Positions 16,467-25,769 of a stretch of DNA of 64,000 bases are shown here, piece by piece; the first letter of the stretch is position 1, and every line of letters starts with the position of its first letter. The notes beneath the pieces were generated by a model, which saw only the letters and a list, made by a program, of their open reading frames with translations, was not told where the DNA came from and did no database searches. A program made the translations under genes and the position numbers. The stretch is from Aeoliella mucimassa (GTDB lineage: Bacteria > Planctomycetota > Planctomycetia > Pirellulales > Lacipirellulaceae). The stretch is taken from positions 5,890,001-5,954,000 of the forward strand of contig NZ_CP036278.1 in the NCBI RefSeq assembly GCF_007748035.1, written 5' to 3'.

Positions 16467-18503
16467 CTAGAACTCGCAGCTCACCATACCGAACACGCCC
16501 GTTTGCACTTCGGTCGATTCGTAAAGGTCCTGGGTCGATTCCAGGTGCTTGTCATCGAATAGGTTCTGTCCCACGACCGAGTACTCCCAGTGCTTGCAGG
16601 GACGGTAGGCGAGTCGGACGTCGGCCACGATGTAGTGCGACACGCCGCCGCGGACCGAGTCGACGTATCGAAGCGTGCCGTCGAACTTCAGTTTTGAAGT
16701 CAGATCGTGGCTCGACGTGATCGAAGCCGTGTTGTGCACGAACATATCGAGCGGCACGCCAAACGAGTCGATCCCTGTGGGGCCCAAATCCCCCGTTGTT
16801 TGCATCCAGGTGTAGAATCCTCGCAGCCGCCAGCATTCGTTCACTTCGAGCATGGCCAAAAGCTCGGCTCCGTAAACCGCGCCGGAGTAGGCGTTGTCGT
16901 ATTGCACCGTGATCAACGACGGCGTTTGGCTCTGAGGTACAAAGCTGATCACGTCGTCGTAGTCAGAGTAGTAGGCTGTCAGGTCCCAATAGAAGCTGTC
17001 GGACTCCTGTCGGCGGATGCCAAGTTCGTAAACCATAGCCGATTCGGCCATGACCGAACGCGAGCCGACGCCCAGCACATCGGGCGGCGATGGCTGTGGC
17101 AGATAGTAATTCAGATCACGGTCGCTCTGGCTGGGGGTGCGTACCGCCCGAGCAGCCGACGCCCAGAGCGAGGTCCGCTCGTCGGGCGTCAGGGCCAGCT
17201 TAACCGTTGGCTGATAGGTGAAGCCCACGAAATCGGTATGTTCCATCTTGCTACCCAAGGTCAGGTACAAGTAGTCTTCTGCAACCGTGTAAGTGTCTTG
17301 GAGGAAATAGCTAATGATGTCGAACTGATCACGCTGCGGCGCGAGGAAGTCCCCCAGACCAGTGCCGGTGATGCCGGTGTGATAGTCACGAAAACCAAAT
17401 CCACATACAATGTCGTGTCGTTGTCGCCAACGAGTATGGAACAGCGTGTCGAGATCAAAAGCGCGGTGCGCTGATTGGCTATTCACATAGAAGGGTGGGA
17501 AGTCGTCTTCGCGATCGAACTGATCGTAATACAGCTGAATTTGCCAGTCGGTATCTTGGTCGACTTGGTGATTCCAGCGAGCCAGAATGTTCTCGCTTTC
17601 GATACCAACGTAGGGGGCTCCAAAATTGGAGTTGCCTTTAAGCAGGTTTCCCGTGAAAGTGAACTCATCCTGGCAGGTGGGCTTCCAATCGGCGCGGAAC
17701 CCGACGGTCGCTCCATCACGACCATCGCTGGGAGGCTGATCGGCCCGGTAGCCGAAGTCGTCCTCGGATTCCATGGCATACACTCGGTACGTGAGCTCGG
17801 AGTCGCCGCCGCCCCAACGGAGGTGCCCAAAATGGCGGTGTTCGTTGCCTCCCCCTGCTTCGGCATAACCACCTCGGGTATCGCGGGAGTGCTTGGTGAC
17901 GATATTGATCACCCCGTTGGTGGCGTTTGCTCCCCAGACCGACGAGCCCGGCCCGCGAATCACTTCAATCCGCTCGATATCGTGCATCGGTACCAACTGC
18001 TGGTCCCAGAACGTGCCGCCAAAGATAGGAGTATAGATCGCCCGGCCATCGATCTGCACCAGCAGTTTGTTCGCGTATTGGGTGGAGAACCCGCGGATCG
18101 AGATCGCCCACGTGTGGGAGTTCGAGCGGGCGACGTGCACCCCGGGCGCCAAGCGGAGGGCTTCGGGGATGTTGCGGGCGCCGCTGCGAGTGATCATCTC
18201 GTTGGTGATCACAAATACTGCTGCGGCGGTTTGTGAGATCGGTTGGGCAGTTCGCGTGGCGATCGACACTTCGGTGTCCATCTCCCCGGCCACCATCACA
18301 TCGGCCCGCGTGAGTTGCTCAAGATCCATGTCGAGCAGGTCTTCGTCTTCAACGTCATCAAGCGAAGGTTGGTCTAAAGACTGCTCGAGCGAAATGGATT
18401 CGGGAAGTGTTGGATCAGGACCGACGCTAAGTTGCTGTGCGCACACCGGGGCCACAAATAGCGTGGCTGTCAGGCAAGCCCACACTCCTTGTGGAAATTG
18501 CAT
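16467..18503 (-). CDS. TonB-dependent outer-membrane receptor
   Basis: 678 residues from the ATG at 18503, which opens a signal peptide (MQFPQGVWACLTATLFVAP, cleaved after CAQ). A short acidic stretch is followed by a plug domain at about 85-190: RTAQPISQTAAAVFVITNEM, then GARNIPEALRLAPGVHVAR and IERIEVIRGPGSSVWGANAT, the classic plug end. The remaining ~480 residues are beta-barrel, ending in Phe (SCEF). Such receptors take up siderophores, cobalamin or glycans using TonB/ExbBD energy; the TonB box and substrate are not clear. No uptake partner genes adjoin. Confidence 0.92.
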   Translation of the reverse strand: MQFPQGVWACLTATLFVAPVCAQQLSVGPDPTLPESISLEQSLDQPSLDDVEDEDLLDMDLEQLTRADVMVAGEMDTEVSIATRTAQPISQTAAAVFVITNEMITRSGARNIPEALRLAPGVHVARSNSHTWAISIRGFSTQYANKLLVQIDGRAIYTPIFGGTFWDQQLVPMHDIERIEVIRGPGSSVWGANATNGVINIVTKHSRDTRGGYAEAGGGNEHRHFGHLRWGGGDSELTYRVYAMESEDDFGYRADQPPSDGRDGATVGFRADWKPTCQDEFTFTGNLLKGNSNFGAPYVGIESENILARWNHQVDQDTDWQIQLYYDQFDREDDFPPFYVNSQSAHRAFDLDTLFHTRWRQRHDIVCGFGFRDYHTGITGTGLGDFLAPQRDQFDIISYFLQDTYTVAEDYLYLTLGSKMEHTDFVGFTYQPTVKLALTPDERTSLWASAARAVRTPSQSDRDLNYYLPQPSPPDVLGVGSRSVMAESAMVYELGIRRQESDSFYWDLTAYYSDYDDVISFVPQSQTPSLITVQYDNAYSGAVYGAELLAMLEVNECWRLRGFYTWMQTTGDLGPTGIDSFGVPLDMFVHNTASITSSHDLTSKLKFDGTLRYVDSVRGGVSHYIVADVRLAYRPCKHWEYSVVGQNLFDDKHLESTQDLYESTEVQTGVFGMVSCEF

Positions 18504-18800
18504 TGTACCTACCCTTCGAACAGCAATTGAGCAAATCGAACCGACATGGCCATCATGGATCGCACCTCCGTGACTGCGCGAGCGCATGGCGACCCCTCAA
18601 AAAGCAATCGGCGGTTCGGTGACCCGAGCGACGAACATTTCGGTGCATAAGCGGTGGAGGCGCTACATCGTTCGTTGCGATCGTTACGACCGCGCCAAGC
18701 CGATCATAAAGAGGAGTTGATTGGCAAGAAATGCAAAGAATGGCCAGCCGATAGGTGTTTGATTGCCGAGCGTTTGTGTGATCGTTTTAGTACAAACAAC
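18504..18800. other. Intergenic region, nothing recognised
   Basis: About 300 bp between the TonB receptor start and the end of ygfZ, both on the minus strand. No gene or strong terminator seen. It should hold the receptor promoter, but no clear consensus was found. Confidence 0.4.
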
Positions 18801-19643
18801 CTACGACTTACTTGGACGCACCGCAGCGATCACTTCGACTTTGCCCGCTTCCGAATCGAGCTGTGTCCCCGGCGCGAAGCTCCCGCGGCGAATCATCGCC
18901 AGGCTCTGCCAGCATTCGCCCACTAACGCGGCGGTGGTTACGGAGCCCACCAGGTTGTCGTCGCGGTGCAGCGTGGTTCCCACCGATAACTCAACGCCCG
19001 GCGAAGCTCTTACCACCGCGATTTGTTTGTTGACATGCCCCAACGCATCGAGGCGGGCGATTGTCTCCTGCCCCAGGTAACAGCCCTTGGTGAAGCTAAT
19101 CGCCAGCTCGTTGCGATTCAGCTCCTGCGGCAGCGTGCTTTCACCGAAATCAACGCCGGCCAAGGGCCACCCGGCCGCGGTCCGCAGTGCGTCAAATTGC
19201 TCTACGGTTGCTGCTTGGTAGCCGAGTTGCTCGGCTCGTTCGATGTTGCCAGCGAGCACGATCCAGGCGTCTGCCCCGGTGAGCGTGCAGGCGAAACCAT
19301 CTGCCGACTCGCAACCTTCGAGACTCCCGGTCAGTAGCAAAGGCTTCTCGGACGCGACTTCGACCGTAGCATCTTCGCTGATGATGTACTTACCGAAGTG
19401 CTTGGCCAGTTCCGCTACATCGGCAGCCAATACGACTAGTGAGAGTACATCGTCGCCGCAGCAAACCACGCAGTGAGCGACCACATGCCCCTTTACGTTG
19501 GTGACAAATGCCTCGCACGCGTTGCCAGGCGAGAGCTTATTGACGTCGGCGGTGCAGAGGTTGTGCACAATGCGGGTGCGGTCGGCACCACGAATCGTCA
19601 GTGTCGAGGCGGGCCAGTCGGCGAAGTAACGTAGCTCACTCAT
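18801..19643 (-). CDS. ygfZ: YgfZ/GcvT-family folate-binding protein
   Basis: 280 residues. The family signature K-G-C-Y-x-G-Q-E is present as FTKGCYLGQETIARLDALGH at about residues 183-202. YgfZ is a tetrahydrofolate-binding protein related to the aminomethyltransferase GcvT that helps iron-sulfur cluster enzymes (such as MiaB) stay active. The ATG at 19643 is 20 bp past the stop of the LarA-like gene, so the two form an operon on the minus strand. Longer frames upstream are overlap with that gene. Secure family call. Confidence 0.9.
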   Translation of the reverse strand: MSELRYFADWPASTLTIRGADRTRIVHNLCTADVNKLSPGNACEAFVTNVKGHVVAHCVVCCGDDVLSLVVLAADVAELAKHFGKYIISEDATVEVASEKPLLLTGSLEGCESADGFACTLTGADAWIVLAGNIERAEQLGYQAATVEQFDALRTAAGWPLAGVDFGESTLPQELNRNELAISFTKGCYLGQETIARLDALGHVNKQIAVVRASPGVELSVGTTLHRDDNLVGSVTTAALVGECWQSLAMIRRGSFAPGTQLDSEAGKVEVIAAVRPSKS

Positions 19644-19663
19644 GAGGTGGTCCGATTGTTGAA

Positions 19664-20902
19664 TTAACGCGAGTGAGCGGGGAAGCGCGGTACCGCGTAT
19701 TGCCCTTCGTTCAGCACCAGGCAGCTCTCGCTGCGCTCGACGAGCCGAGTCAGTTCTTCGGGCGAGTTGACGTGGGTCATGCCTAGCTCTTCGACGGTTT
19801 CCTCGTCGAGTTGGCTCATGAAGTACACCGGGCCGCGGCACAGGGCTTTGTAGATTTCCCAAGCCGCCTGGGCGTCGTCGGTCTGAGCCCCTTGCAGCTC
19901 CGAAGCCACGCGTTCGAGGTCGCCATTCATGGTCATCAGTTTGCGAAGCGTCTTGCCGGGTGGGGTGTGGATTCGCGTGCAAATGGCCACCGCGCTGTAG
20001 TCTTCGTCGGCCGCGAGGCTCGCAGCGTACAATGCCCGCGCGACGTTGTCCCACGTTTGTTCTTGCTCGTTGCCTGCCAGGGTGGCGACCACCAGTCGGG
20101 CGCGGCTTTCCACTTCCTGAACCCACTGGCTATCGCATGCTTCCGCGACCGCCTGGGCGACGTCGTCGGGTGCGCCGGCAACCACCTTGGCGACACCGCC
20201 GCCAGGAGCAGGGACCACTTGCACCACCAGCGAGGCACCAAGCAACCACCCTGCGCGATCAGTCTCGCCACGTCGGGTGGACACGGCGGTCGGACCATCT
20301 AATGCGTCGGCCTGCTCGTAGCGTCGCTGGGTGGCCGTATCGGAGAAGCGTGGATAGAGCGACTCGTAGGGACCGCGCGAATCGTAGGAACCCGCCGTGC
20401 GACCACAACCCACGGGAATCACCACGTCGGCCTCAAACAACTCGCGACACATCAGTAGCGGCACCTCGTCGACCGCGGCCAGATAGCACAACGCTTTCTC
20501 GTCCGACGGGGTATGCCCGATCACCACGCAACCATCCTGCACCAAATCTTGTAGTTGTTCGCGTAGGGTGTCGGCTTCGGCAGTGCTGCCGACGACCACC
20601 TGCACCGACTCACGCCCAGCGCCGGCCCATTCGAGCGCGGCGACCAAGCCCCGCACCACAGCATCGGCCTGCCGCACATCGGCACCCAGGGCAATCGCCA
20701 CCTGATCGCCAGGCACCATCGCCTGCGTGATCGGCGGAAAGCCGACCGGCTGCTGCAAGGCTGCCATCGTAGCGGCGGCCACGTCGAGCGATTCGGCCTC
20801 GCCGGGCGATTGGGGTTCGTGGCAACCAATCCAGGCTTCGTCGCGGAGCGACAGCTCGAGCGGGGGACAGTCGCCAAGGTGAATGTGGGTAACTACGGGC
20901 AT
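19664..20902 (-). CDS. LarA-like (lactate racemase domain, DUF2088) protein
   Basis: 412 residues. The N-terminal half has the DUF2088/LarA layout: TMAALQQPVGFPPITQAMVPGDQVAIALG, a pair of alpha/beta units, and VVIPVGCGRTAGSYDSRGPYESLYPRF at the place where LarA has its PH..AG.SGG.K segment. In LarA the pincer-nickel cofactor is attached through a Lys in that segment and held by nearby His residues; neither the Lys nor the His is evident here, so racemase activity is doubtful. Planctomycetes commonly carry this shorter LarA-like protein. First gene of an operon with ygfZ. Function is best left as unknown. Confidence 0.65.
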   Translation of the reverse strand: MPVVTHIHLGDCPPLELSLRDEAWIGCHEPQSPGEAESLDVAAATMAALQQPVGFPPITQAMVPGDQVAIALGADVRQADAVVRGLVAALEWAGAGRESVQVVVGSTAEADTLREQLQDLVQDGCVVIGHTPSDEKALCYLAAVDEVPLLMCRELFEADVVIPVGCGRTAGSYDSRGPYESLYPRFSDTATQRRYEQADALDGPTAVSTRRGETDRAGWLLGASLVVQVVPAPGGGVAKVVAGAPDDVAQAVAEACDSQWVQEVESRARLVVATLAGNEQEQTWDNVARALYAASLAADEDYSAVAICTRIHTPPGKTLRKLMTMNGDLERVASELQGAQTDDAQAAWEIYKALCRGPVYFMSQLDEETVEELGMTHVNSPEELTRLVERSESCLVLNEGQYAVPRFPAHSR

Positions 20903-21091
20903 ATTGGTAGTAGGAAATTCGCGGAAGGGGTGGGTAGGGCCGGCCGTTACGCATCACTGGCTTGCCAACACGGGAGTAACGAATCGTATCGGTGCTCGGT
21001 GTCGAGGGTCAACCCGCGATGGTCGATTGCCCTGGGCTATGCTACGTTGAAAGCTTCGAAACAAGGACCTTTTTCACAGGGTGAGGTACTG

Positions 21092-21862
21092 ATGACTAGC
21101 CGGGGAGTGCGATGGTTGCTGGCAGGAGTATGGCTGATCTCGGCGACCCATCTCGGCTGCAGCGAAACGCCGAAATCGACGCCGGATGCAGGTGCCGAAT
21201 CAGGGCTGCAAGATACCGAGCCGAAATCGGACGAACTGACCGCCCGGCAGATTCTGGAGAACATGGCTGCGGCCTACCGGAATGCTGCGTCGTACGTGGA
21301 CGCTGCTGATTATGGCACCCACTACGTGACAGCGGTGGATGGTTTGCAGCATCATGGGCTGCCGATTGCCTTGGGGGTCATGTTTCAGCGGCCGAACCGG
21401 TTTTTAATCACCCGCATCGAACCCCAGCCCGATGCCGAGCCGTTTGCTGCGTTCGTCGCTTGCGATGGAACCACCCTGGAAGGCTCGGTCTCAACACTCG
21501 AGCCGCAGCGGCTCACTCTGCCAGCTCCCGAGCAGGCGACTCTCGAAACCATGGCTCCCGACCCGGAACTCCGCAAAGGACTTTTCCCAGGGCCGGTTCG
21601 CGACATCTTTCCGCAACTCGACATGCTGCTGGCCCGCCCGGACGAGACACTCTGGTTTCTGGATCCCGCCCGCGAACTCGCGTTGCTGCCCCCCGCTCAG
21701 TTAGAGCGTGAGGGAGAGGTGCCGGCCGACTGCTACCGCGTAAAAATCGCGACACATGCCGGCCCTCACATTTGCTGGATCGAGAAAGGATCCTACTTAT
21801 TGCTGCGGCTGGAACTGAACTACTACCGGCTGGAAGCCGGTAGGTTTGGAAAGAGTTCGTGA
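21092..21862 (+). pseudogene. Lipoprotein of DUF2092-like type, N-terminal part, split by an IS relic
   Basis: 256 codons from the ATG at 21092 (ribosome-binding GGTGAGG upstream). The N-terminus is a lipoprotein signal with lipobox ATHLGC. The rest resembles outer-membrane lipoprotein-sorting-like (LolA/DUF2092) proteins: ARQILENMAAAYRNAASYVD at the start of the mature domain and a beta-rich body ending CWIEKGSYLLLRLELNY. There the family should continue with more strands, but the frame runs into an IS200/IS605-type end hairpin and stops after 13 foreign residues. The missing C-terminal strands appear in frame-compatible form at 22172-22600, so I read this as one gene interrupted by insertion. 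Confidence 0.7.
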
Positions 21863-22201
21863 GCTACGGACTGAAGTCCTTCACTCACGAAGGCGTTACG
21901 CGGAAGTTATCTTCCCCGTCTTTGGGCTCCGTTCCCCGCTGACCCTGGATATACGCGGTAATCGCTTCCTCAGTCACACTTCCGCTAGACGCCACAAAGT
22001 ACCCGCGGGCCCACAAATGACGCCCCCAGTACTGCTTTTGCAGATGCTGGAACTCCATCAGAAGCTTTCGCGAGTTCCTCACCTACTGTAACTTCTCGCC
22101 CCAAACGAAATGGCATTTCAAAATAAAGCGGCAATGTGCCCCAGTCCGGTAACTATCCATCCTAGTAGTATATGAACCTGAAGGTTTCGCCTGAAGGCGA
22201 G
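21823..22201 (-). mobile_element. IS200/IS605-family relic (tnpA C-terminal fragment with end hairpins)
   Basis: On the minus strand, 22082-21885 encodes 65 residues that match the C-terminal part of the single-strand transposase TnpA: LLMEFQHLQKQYWGRHLWAR, then GYFVASSGSVTEEAITAYIQ (the WGRHLWARGYF..S.G.VT...I..YI.GQ signature). The catalytic HUH and Tyr region is missing, so it cannot move by itself. Subterminal hairpins typical of this family flank it: CTACCGGCTGGAAGCCGGTAG-type at 21823-21843, GGACTGAAGTCC at 21868-21879, and TTCGCCTGAAGGCGAG at 22186-22201. Confidence 0.75.
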
Positions 22202-22600
22202 GGTTCTAACCCCATCGGTTGGATAATAGAGAACAAGCAACTAACCAGCGAACTGCATCCCGGTGAAGAGTATTTGAAGTTTGTCTGGCAGTTCGACTTC
22301 TACAACGCTTCGTTTGATACCGAGATTTCCGACGAGGTGTTCCACTTGCTTCCTACCCCCGAAGAAGCCGATCTGGAAGTTGTCACTCGTTTCACCCCAT
22401 TAGCCGACACCCCGCCTGCTGATGAGTCGGCCGATACGATGGATCAAGAGCAAACCGAGCCAAGCGAGCAACCGGAACCCGACGCTTCCGAGAGCGATGA
22501 CTCTGCAGCGACAGAGGTCCCAACGTCGGAAGCTGGCAACGAGCCGGCCGAAACGGAGGGCGAAACTGAGCCTGAGCAGCAACCATCGACCCCTGAGTAG
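22172..22600 (+). pseudogene. C-terminal part of the split lipoprotein gene
   Basis: 142 codons. After about 25 residues of insertion-derived sequence, ELHPGEEYLKFVWQFDFYNA continues the beta-rich lipoprotein-sorting-like fold (the usual F.....P..F....P strand pattern, FHLLPTPEEADLE). It ends in a ~75-residue acidic, Ser/Pro/Glu-rich disordered tail. There is no signal peptide, so if translated alone it would be cytoplasmic. It is in the same frame number as 21092-21862. An alternative is that it survives as a separate cytosolic protein, which I think less likely. Confidence 0.6.
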
Positions 22601-22729
22601 CGTATCGCAAGTAAGGGAGTAATAGTGCTGCCCCCCGACATCTCGATTACACTACGGTCATGAAGAACGTAGGTGTTTTTTAGCCCGGAAGCGAGAGTTC
22701 CTCCAAAACGCCAGCAAATAGTCGGAATC

Positions 22730-23146
22730 ATGCCCTCGCCAATGCTGCTAGCTGATGGATGGCCATCGACGCCTGCCGACTATTGGACGTTAGGCGTGTA
22801 TGTGCTGGTGGTCGTGGGGGTTCCCCTGGTCGGCTTCATTCTGATGGTGAGTGACGTTCGGGCGCATTACCGCCGGCTAAAGCGGGCTTTGGTCCTGGTG
22901 TCGAACTACACCGTGCAGATACCCGCTTGGGTGGCCCACGAGTCGCGTCGGCGGCAGCGAACTCCCAAATGCCTGGCAGCGTTCGATTTGAAGCTTCCCT
23001 GCAGCGAAAGCGACCTGCTGCACGCTTACCGCCAACGAGTAAAGAACGAGCATCCCGACCTTGGCGGCGATCGAAATGCATTTCTTCGTTTACAGCGTGA
23101 TTTCGAAGAAGCCCGAACCTTGCTCGAAAGCCTGCGAAACGCCTAG
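22730..23146 (+). CDS. Membrane-anchored J-domain protein
   Basis: 138 residues from the ATG at 22730. One transmembrane segment (about residues 21-42, LGVYVLVVVGVPLVGFILMV) is followed by a linker and a C-terminal J-like domain with LLHAYRQRVKNEHPDLGGDR, where HPD is the DnaK-stimulating tripeptide, then helix III FLRLQRDFEEARTLL. It should recruit a DnaK-type chaperone to the membrane. Partner unknown. It precedes lpxD by about 160 bp on the same strand. Confidence 0.8.
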   Translation: MPSPMLLADGWPSTPADYWTLGVYVLVVVGVPLVGFILMVSDVRAHYRRLKRALVLVSNYTVQIPAWVAHESRRRQRTPKCLAAFDLKLPCSESDLLHAYRQRVKNEHPDLGGDRNAFLRLQRDFEEARTLLESLRNA

Positions 23147-23304
23147 TTTTATGGCGATTTTCGGCAGTGCTAGCATCGCCGATGGTTGATGTTGTCGGTT
23201 GTTTAGTCCGGCAGTACTATTTGGCCACCCAGCCACCACACATGGAAGTTGTGGTGCGACTCCTCGAGTTTATATCTGATCCTAATGGGAAAAGGATTTC
23301 CCCC

Positions 23305-24393
23305 ATGACCGACCTGCCCGGATCCACTCTGGTTGACCTTGCTGAACTGGTGCAAGGCACTTGTGTTGGTAACGAAACACTTACGATTTGTGGTGCTGCC
23401 CCGTTGGACGAAGTCGCCGCTGGCGAAATCACGTTCATCGACCAGTCGGAGCGAGTGGGCCAGGCCGTGGCATCGCTAGCCGAGGCCATCGTGGTGCCTG
23501 AGGGAACCGTGTGCGAAGGCAAGCCGGTGATCGTCGTCGCCGACGTGCACGCGGCCTTTCGGTTGATCGTATCCCACTTCCGCCCGCAGCGGACGCAGCT
23601 CTACGCCGGTATTTCCGATTCGGCCATCGTGAGTCCCCAGGCACGCATCGATCCTCAAGTTTCGATCGGTCCAGGGGCGACGATTGATACCGACGTCGAA
23701 ATCGGCGGCGGCACTGTGATTCACGCTGGTGTGCACGTGATGCCGGGCTGCCAGATCGGCAAGAACGTCACCATCTTCCCCGGCGTGGTGCTTTATGAAG
23801 ACACCGTGGTCGGCGACGAATCGATCATTCACTCGGGCGCTGTGATCGGAGCCTATGGCTTTGGTTATCGCCCGGTCGACGGACAACACGAACTCTCCGC
23901 CCAGTTGGGCAACGTGATTATCGGCAAACGCGTAGAAGTCGGTGCCAACGCGACGATCGATCGCGGAACCTACAGTGCAACTCGCGTTGGCGATGGCACC
24001 AAGATCGATAACCTGGTGCAAGTCGCTCACAACTGCCAAATCGGTCGTCACAATCTGTTATGTGCTCAGGTCGGCATTGCCGGCAGCACTACCACCGGCG
24101 ACTACGTCGTCATGGCAGGGCAGGTTGGGGTTCGCGATCACGTGCACATCGGCGAAGGGGCCCGCATCGGTGCCATGGCCGGCGTATCGAACGATATCGC
24201 CCCAGGCGTGGTCGCCTTTGGTGCCCCCGCTACTCCGGAGCGCGATCAGAAGATTCTGCTTGCTTCGTTGGCCAAGCTGCCCGAACTTCGGAAGCAATTC
24301 AAGCAACTGCAGAAAGCGGTACGCGAGCTGGAAAGTGTAGCAGAGCAAGCTTCCGACCAGACAAACTGCAAAGTCATGGACCCCGCTGCCTGA
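23305..24393 (+). CDS. lpxD: UDP-3-O-acylglucosamine N-acyltransferase
   Basis: 362 residues from the ATG at 23305, with AAGGA upstream; earlier in-frame starts would add 46 residues not found in the family. LpxD transfers the second, N-linked acyl chain in lipid A synthesis in the cytosol. It has an N-terminal uridine-binding domain (LDEVAAGEITFIDQSE is typical) and a left-handed beta-helix of hexapeptide repeats from about residue 110, including the catalytic-His stretch GVVLYEDTVVGDESIIHSGA and GFGYRPVDG. The C-terminal helix (KQFKQLQKAVRELE) is the trimer helix. lpxI follows 19 bp later in the same operon. Confidence 0.95.
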   Translation: MTDLPGSTLVDLAELVQGTCVGNETLTICGAAPLDEVAAGEITFIDQSERVGQAVASLAEAIVVPEGTVCEGKPVIVVADVHAAFRLIVSHFRPQRTQLYAGISDSAIVSPQARIDPQVSIGPGATIDTDVEIGGGTVIHAGVHVMPGCQIGKNVTIFPGVVLYEDTVVGDESIIHSGAVIGAYGFGYRPVDGQHELSAQLGNVIIGKRVEVGANATIDRGTYSATRVGDGTKIDNLVQVAHNCQIGRHNLLCAQVGIAGSTTTGDYVVMAGQVGVRDHVHIGEGARIGAMAGVSNDIAPGVVAFGAPATPERDQKILLASLAKLPELRKQFKQLQKAVRELESVAEQASDQTNCKVMDPAA

Positions 24394-24412
24394 TCCCGAT
24401 TCGATCGACACG

Positions 24413-25327
24413 ATGAGCCAACGCGAAGCAACGCATACCAGCACCACCCAGCCAACCATCGGCCTATTAGCCGCATGGGGCCGGTTTCCGTTGGTGGTCG
24501 CCGAAAGCTTGCGCGACAATGGCTATCGCGTTTGCTGCCTGGGTGTGAAAGGCTATGCCGATGCCAATCTGGCCAAGGTGTGCGACGAGTTCGACTGGGT
24601 GGGGCTCGCCAAGTTCGGGCGGGCGACGCGGTGGTTTCGCAAGCAAGGTGCGACGCAGGCCACGATGGCCGGCAAGATTCACAAGGTGAATCTGTTTAAC
24701 CCAAATGCCATCTGGCAGCTCATGCCCGATTGGACCACCTTCAAGGCCTTCTATCCACATTTCATCGCGCGGTCGTCCGACAAGAAAGACGATACACTGC
24801 TGCTGGCCGTGGTCGACACGTTTGCGAGCCAAGGCATCGAGTTCGTGCCGGCGACCGACTTTGCCCCCGATTTGCTCGTGGGGCCTGGGCAAGTAGCAGG
24901 CCGCCCGCTGTCGACGAGCGAGTATGCCGACGTTGAGTTCGGCTGGCACCTGGCTCGCCAGATGGGCGCGCTCGACGTGGGCCAAAGCGTGTGTGTGAAA
25001 GGGCAGGCGGTGCTGGCTGTCGAAGCGGTGGAAGGCACCGACCAATGCATCGCCCGCGCGGGGCAGCTCTGTCGCCAGGGTGGATTCACGGTGGTAAAAA
25101 CCGCCAAGCCACAGCAGGACATGCGGTTCGACGTGCCGACCATCGGCGTGGGGACCTTGGAAAGCATGGCCCGTTCGGGGGGGAGAGTGCTCGCGGTTGA
25201 GGCAAACCGCACAATTTTGCTCGAGCCGAGCCAGTTTCATCAGCGAGCCGCCGAGCTTGGCATCACCGTGGTGTCGGTGCAGCGGCTCGGTGAGTCGCAT
25301 GGCGAAGAGGCCGAGTTAGCCGCCTAG
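24413..25327 (+). CDS. lpxI: UDP-2,3-diacylglucosamine pyrophosphatase LpxI
   Basis: 304 residues. LpxI (DUF1009) hydrolyses UDP-2,3-diacylglucosamine to lipid X in lipid A synthesis, replacing LpxH in many bacteria. Recognisable parts: IGLLAAWGRFPLVVAESLRD at the N-terminus, ATMAGKIHKVNLF, and the C-terminal domain with GQSVCVKGQAVLAVEAVEGTD, KTAKPQQDMRFDVPTIGVGT and GGRVLAVEANRTILLE. The KGQAVLAVEAxEGTD stretch is diagnostic. It is directly downstream of lpxD, which supports the call. Confidence 0.93.
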   Translation: MSQREATHTSTTQPTIGLLAAWGRFPLVVAESLRDNGYRVCCLGVKGYADANLAKVCDEFDWVGLAKFGRATRWFRKQGATQATMAGKIHKVNLFNPNAIWQLMPDWTTFKAFYPHFIARSSDKKDDTLLLAVVDTFASQGIEFVPATDFAPDLLVGPGQVAGRPLSTSEYADVEFGWHLARQMGALDVGQSVCVKGQAVLAVEAVEGTDQCIARAGQLCRQGGFTVVKTAKPQQDMRFDVPTIGVGTLESMARSGGRVLAVEANRTILLEPSQFHQRAAELGITVVSVQRLGESHGEEAELAA

Positions 25328-25769
25328 AATTGAGTAAGTCTTTTGCGTATAATGACTTACGTCTATTGCCGGGCTTTCTGCTCGCTGGTTGTCGCGACTC
25401 GCGATAACCCTCGTAATCGCTACCATCGATATTGCAACCGCAATTCAATCAATCGCTGGGGTTTTTCTAGCTAACTCATTCAAGTTGATTGAGGATTCCG
25501 TTGAGGCTGAGTATATTGAAGCTTCAAGGTTGTCGCGTTCTGAGGAATACCGGAGGCAATTCTCAAAGCGTGCAACTCCCGTTTGAAAACTGTGATTCAT
25601 GGAAACGCTAGTGAAGCGATGGACAACCGATTTGCTTCTTTGAGAAGCAGGAGTAAATCGGTGATTGATACCCCCTAAAGCCAATAGCAGGTCGAGTAAC
25701 CCGGAACAGTTGCTCGCATGCAGCACGCTAGTGAGGCGAGGCTGACATACCTGCGGACCTATTCTAACG
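25328..25769. other. Intergenic region upstream of the sigma-54 activator
   Basis: 442 bp. No credible gene: the short open frames on both strands lack ribosome-binding sites and domain features. TAAGTC...GACTTA (about 25335-25358) is a small dyad just after lpxI that could act as a weak terminator. One copy of the over-represented decamer CGCGACTCGC lies at 25393. Confidence 0.45.

Noticed and set aside
18801-20126. A 441-codon minus-strand frame including ygfZ
   Set aside because: The first ~160 codons overlap the LarA-like gene in another frame; the ATG at 19643 gives the normal YgfZ length.
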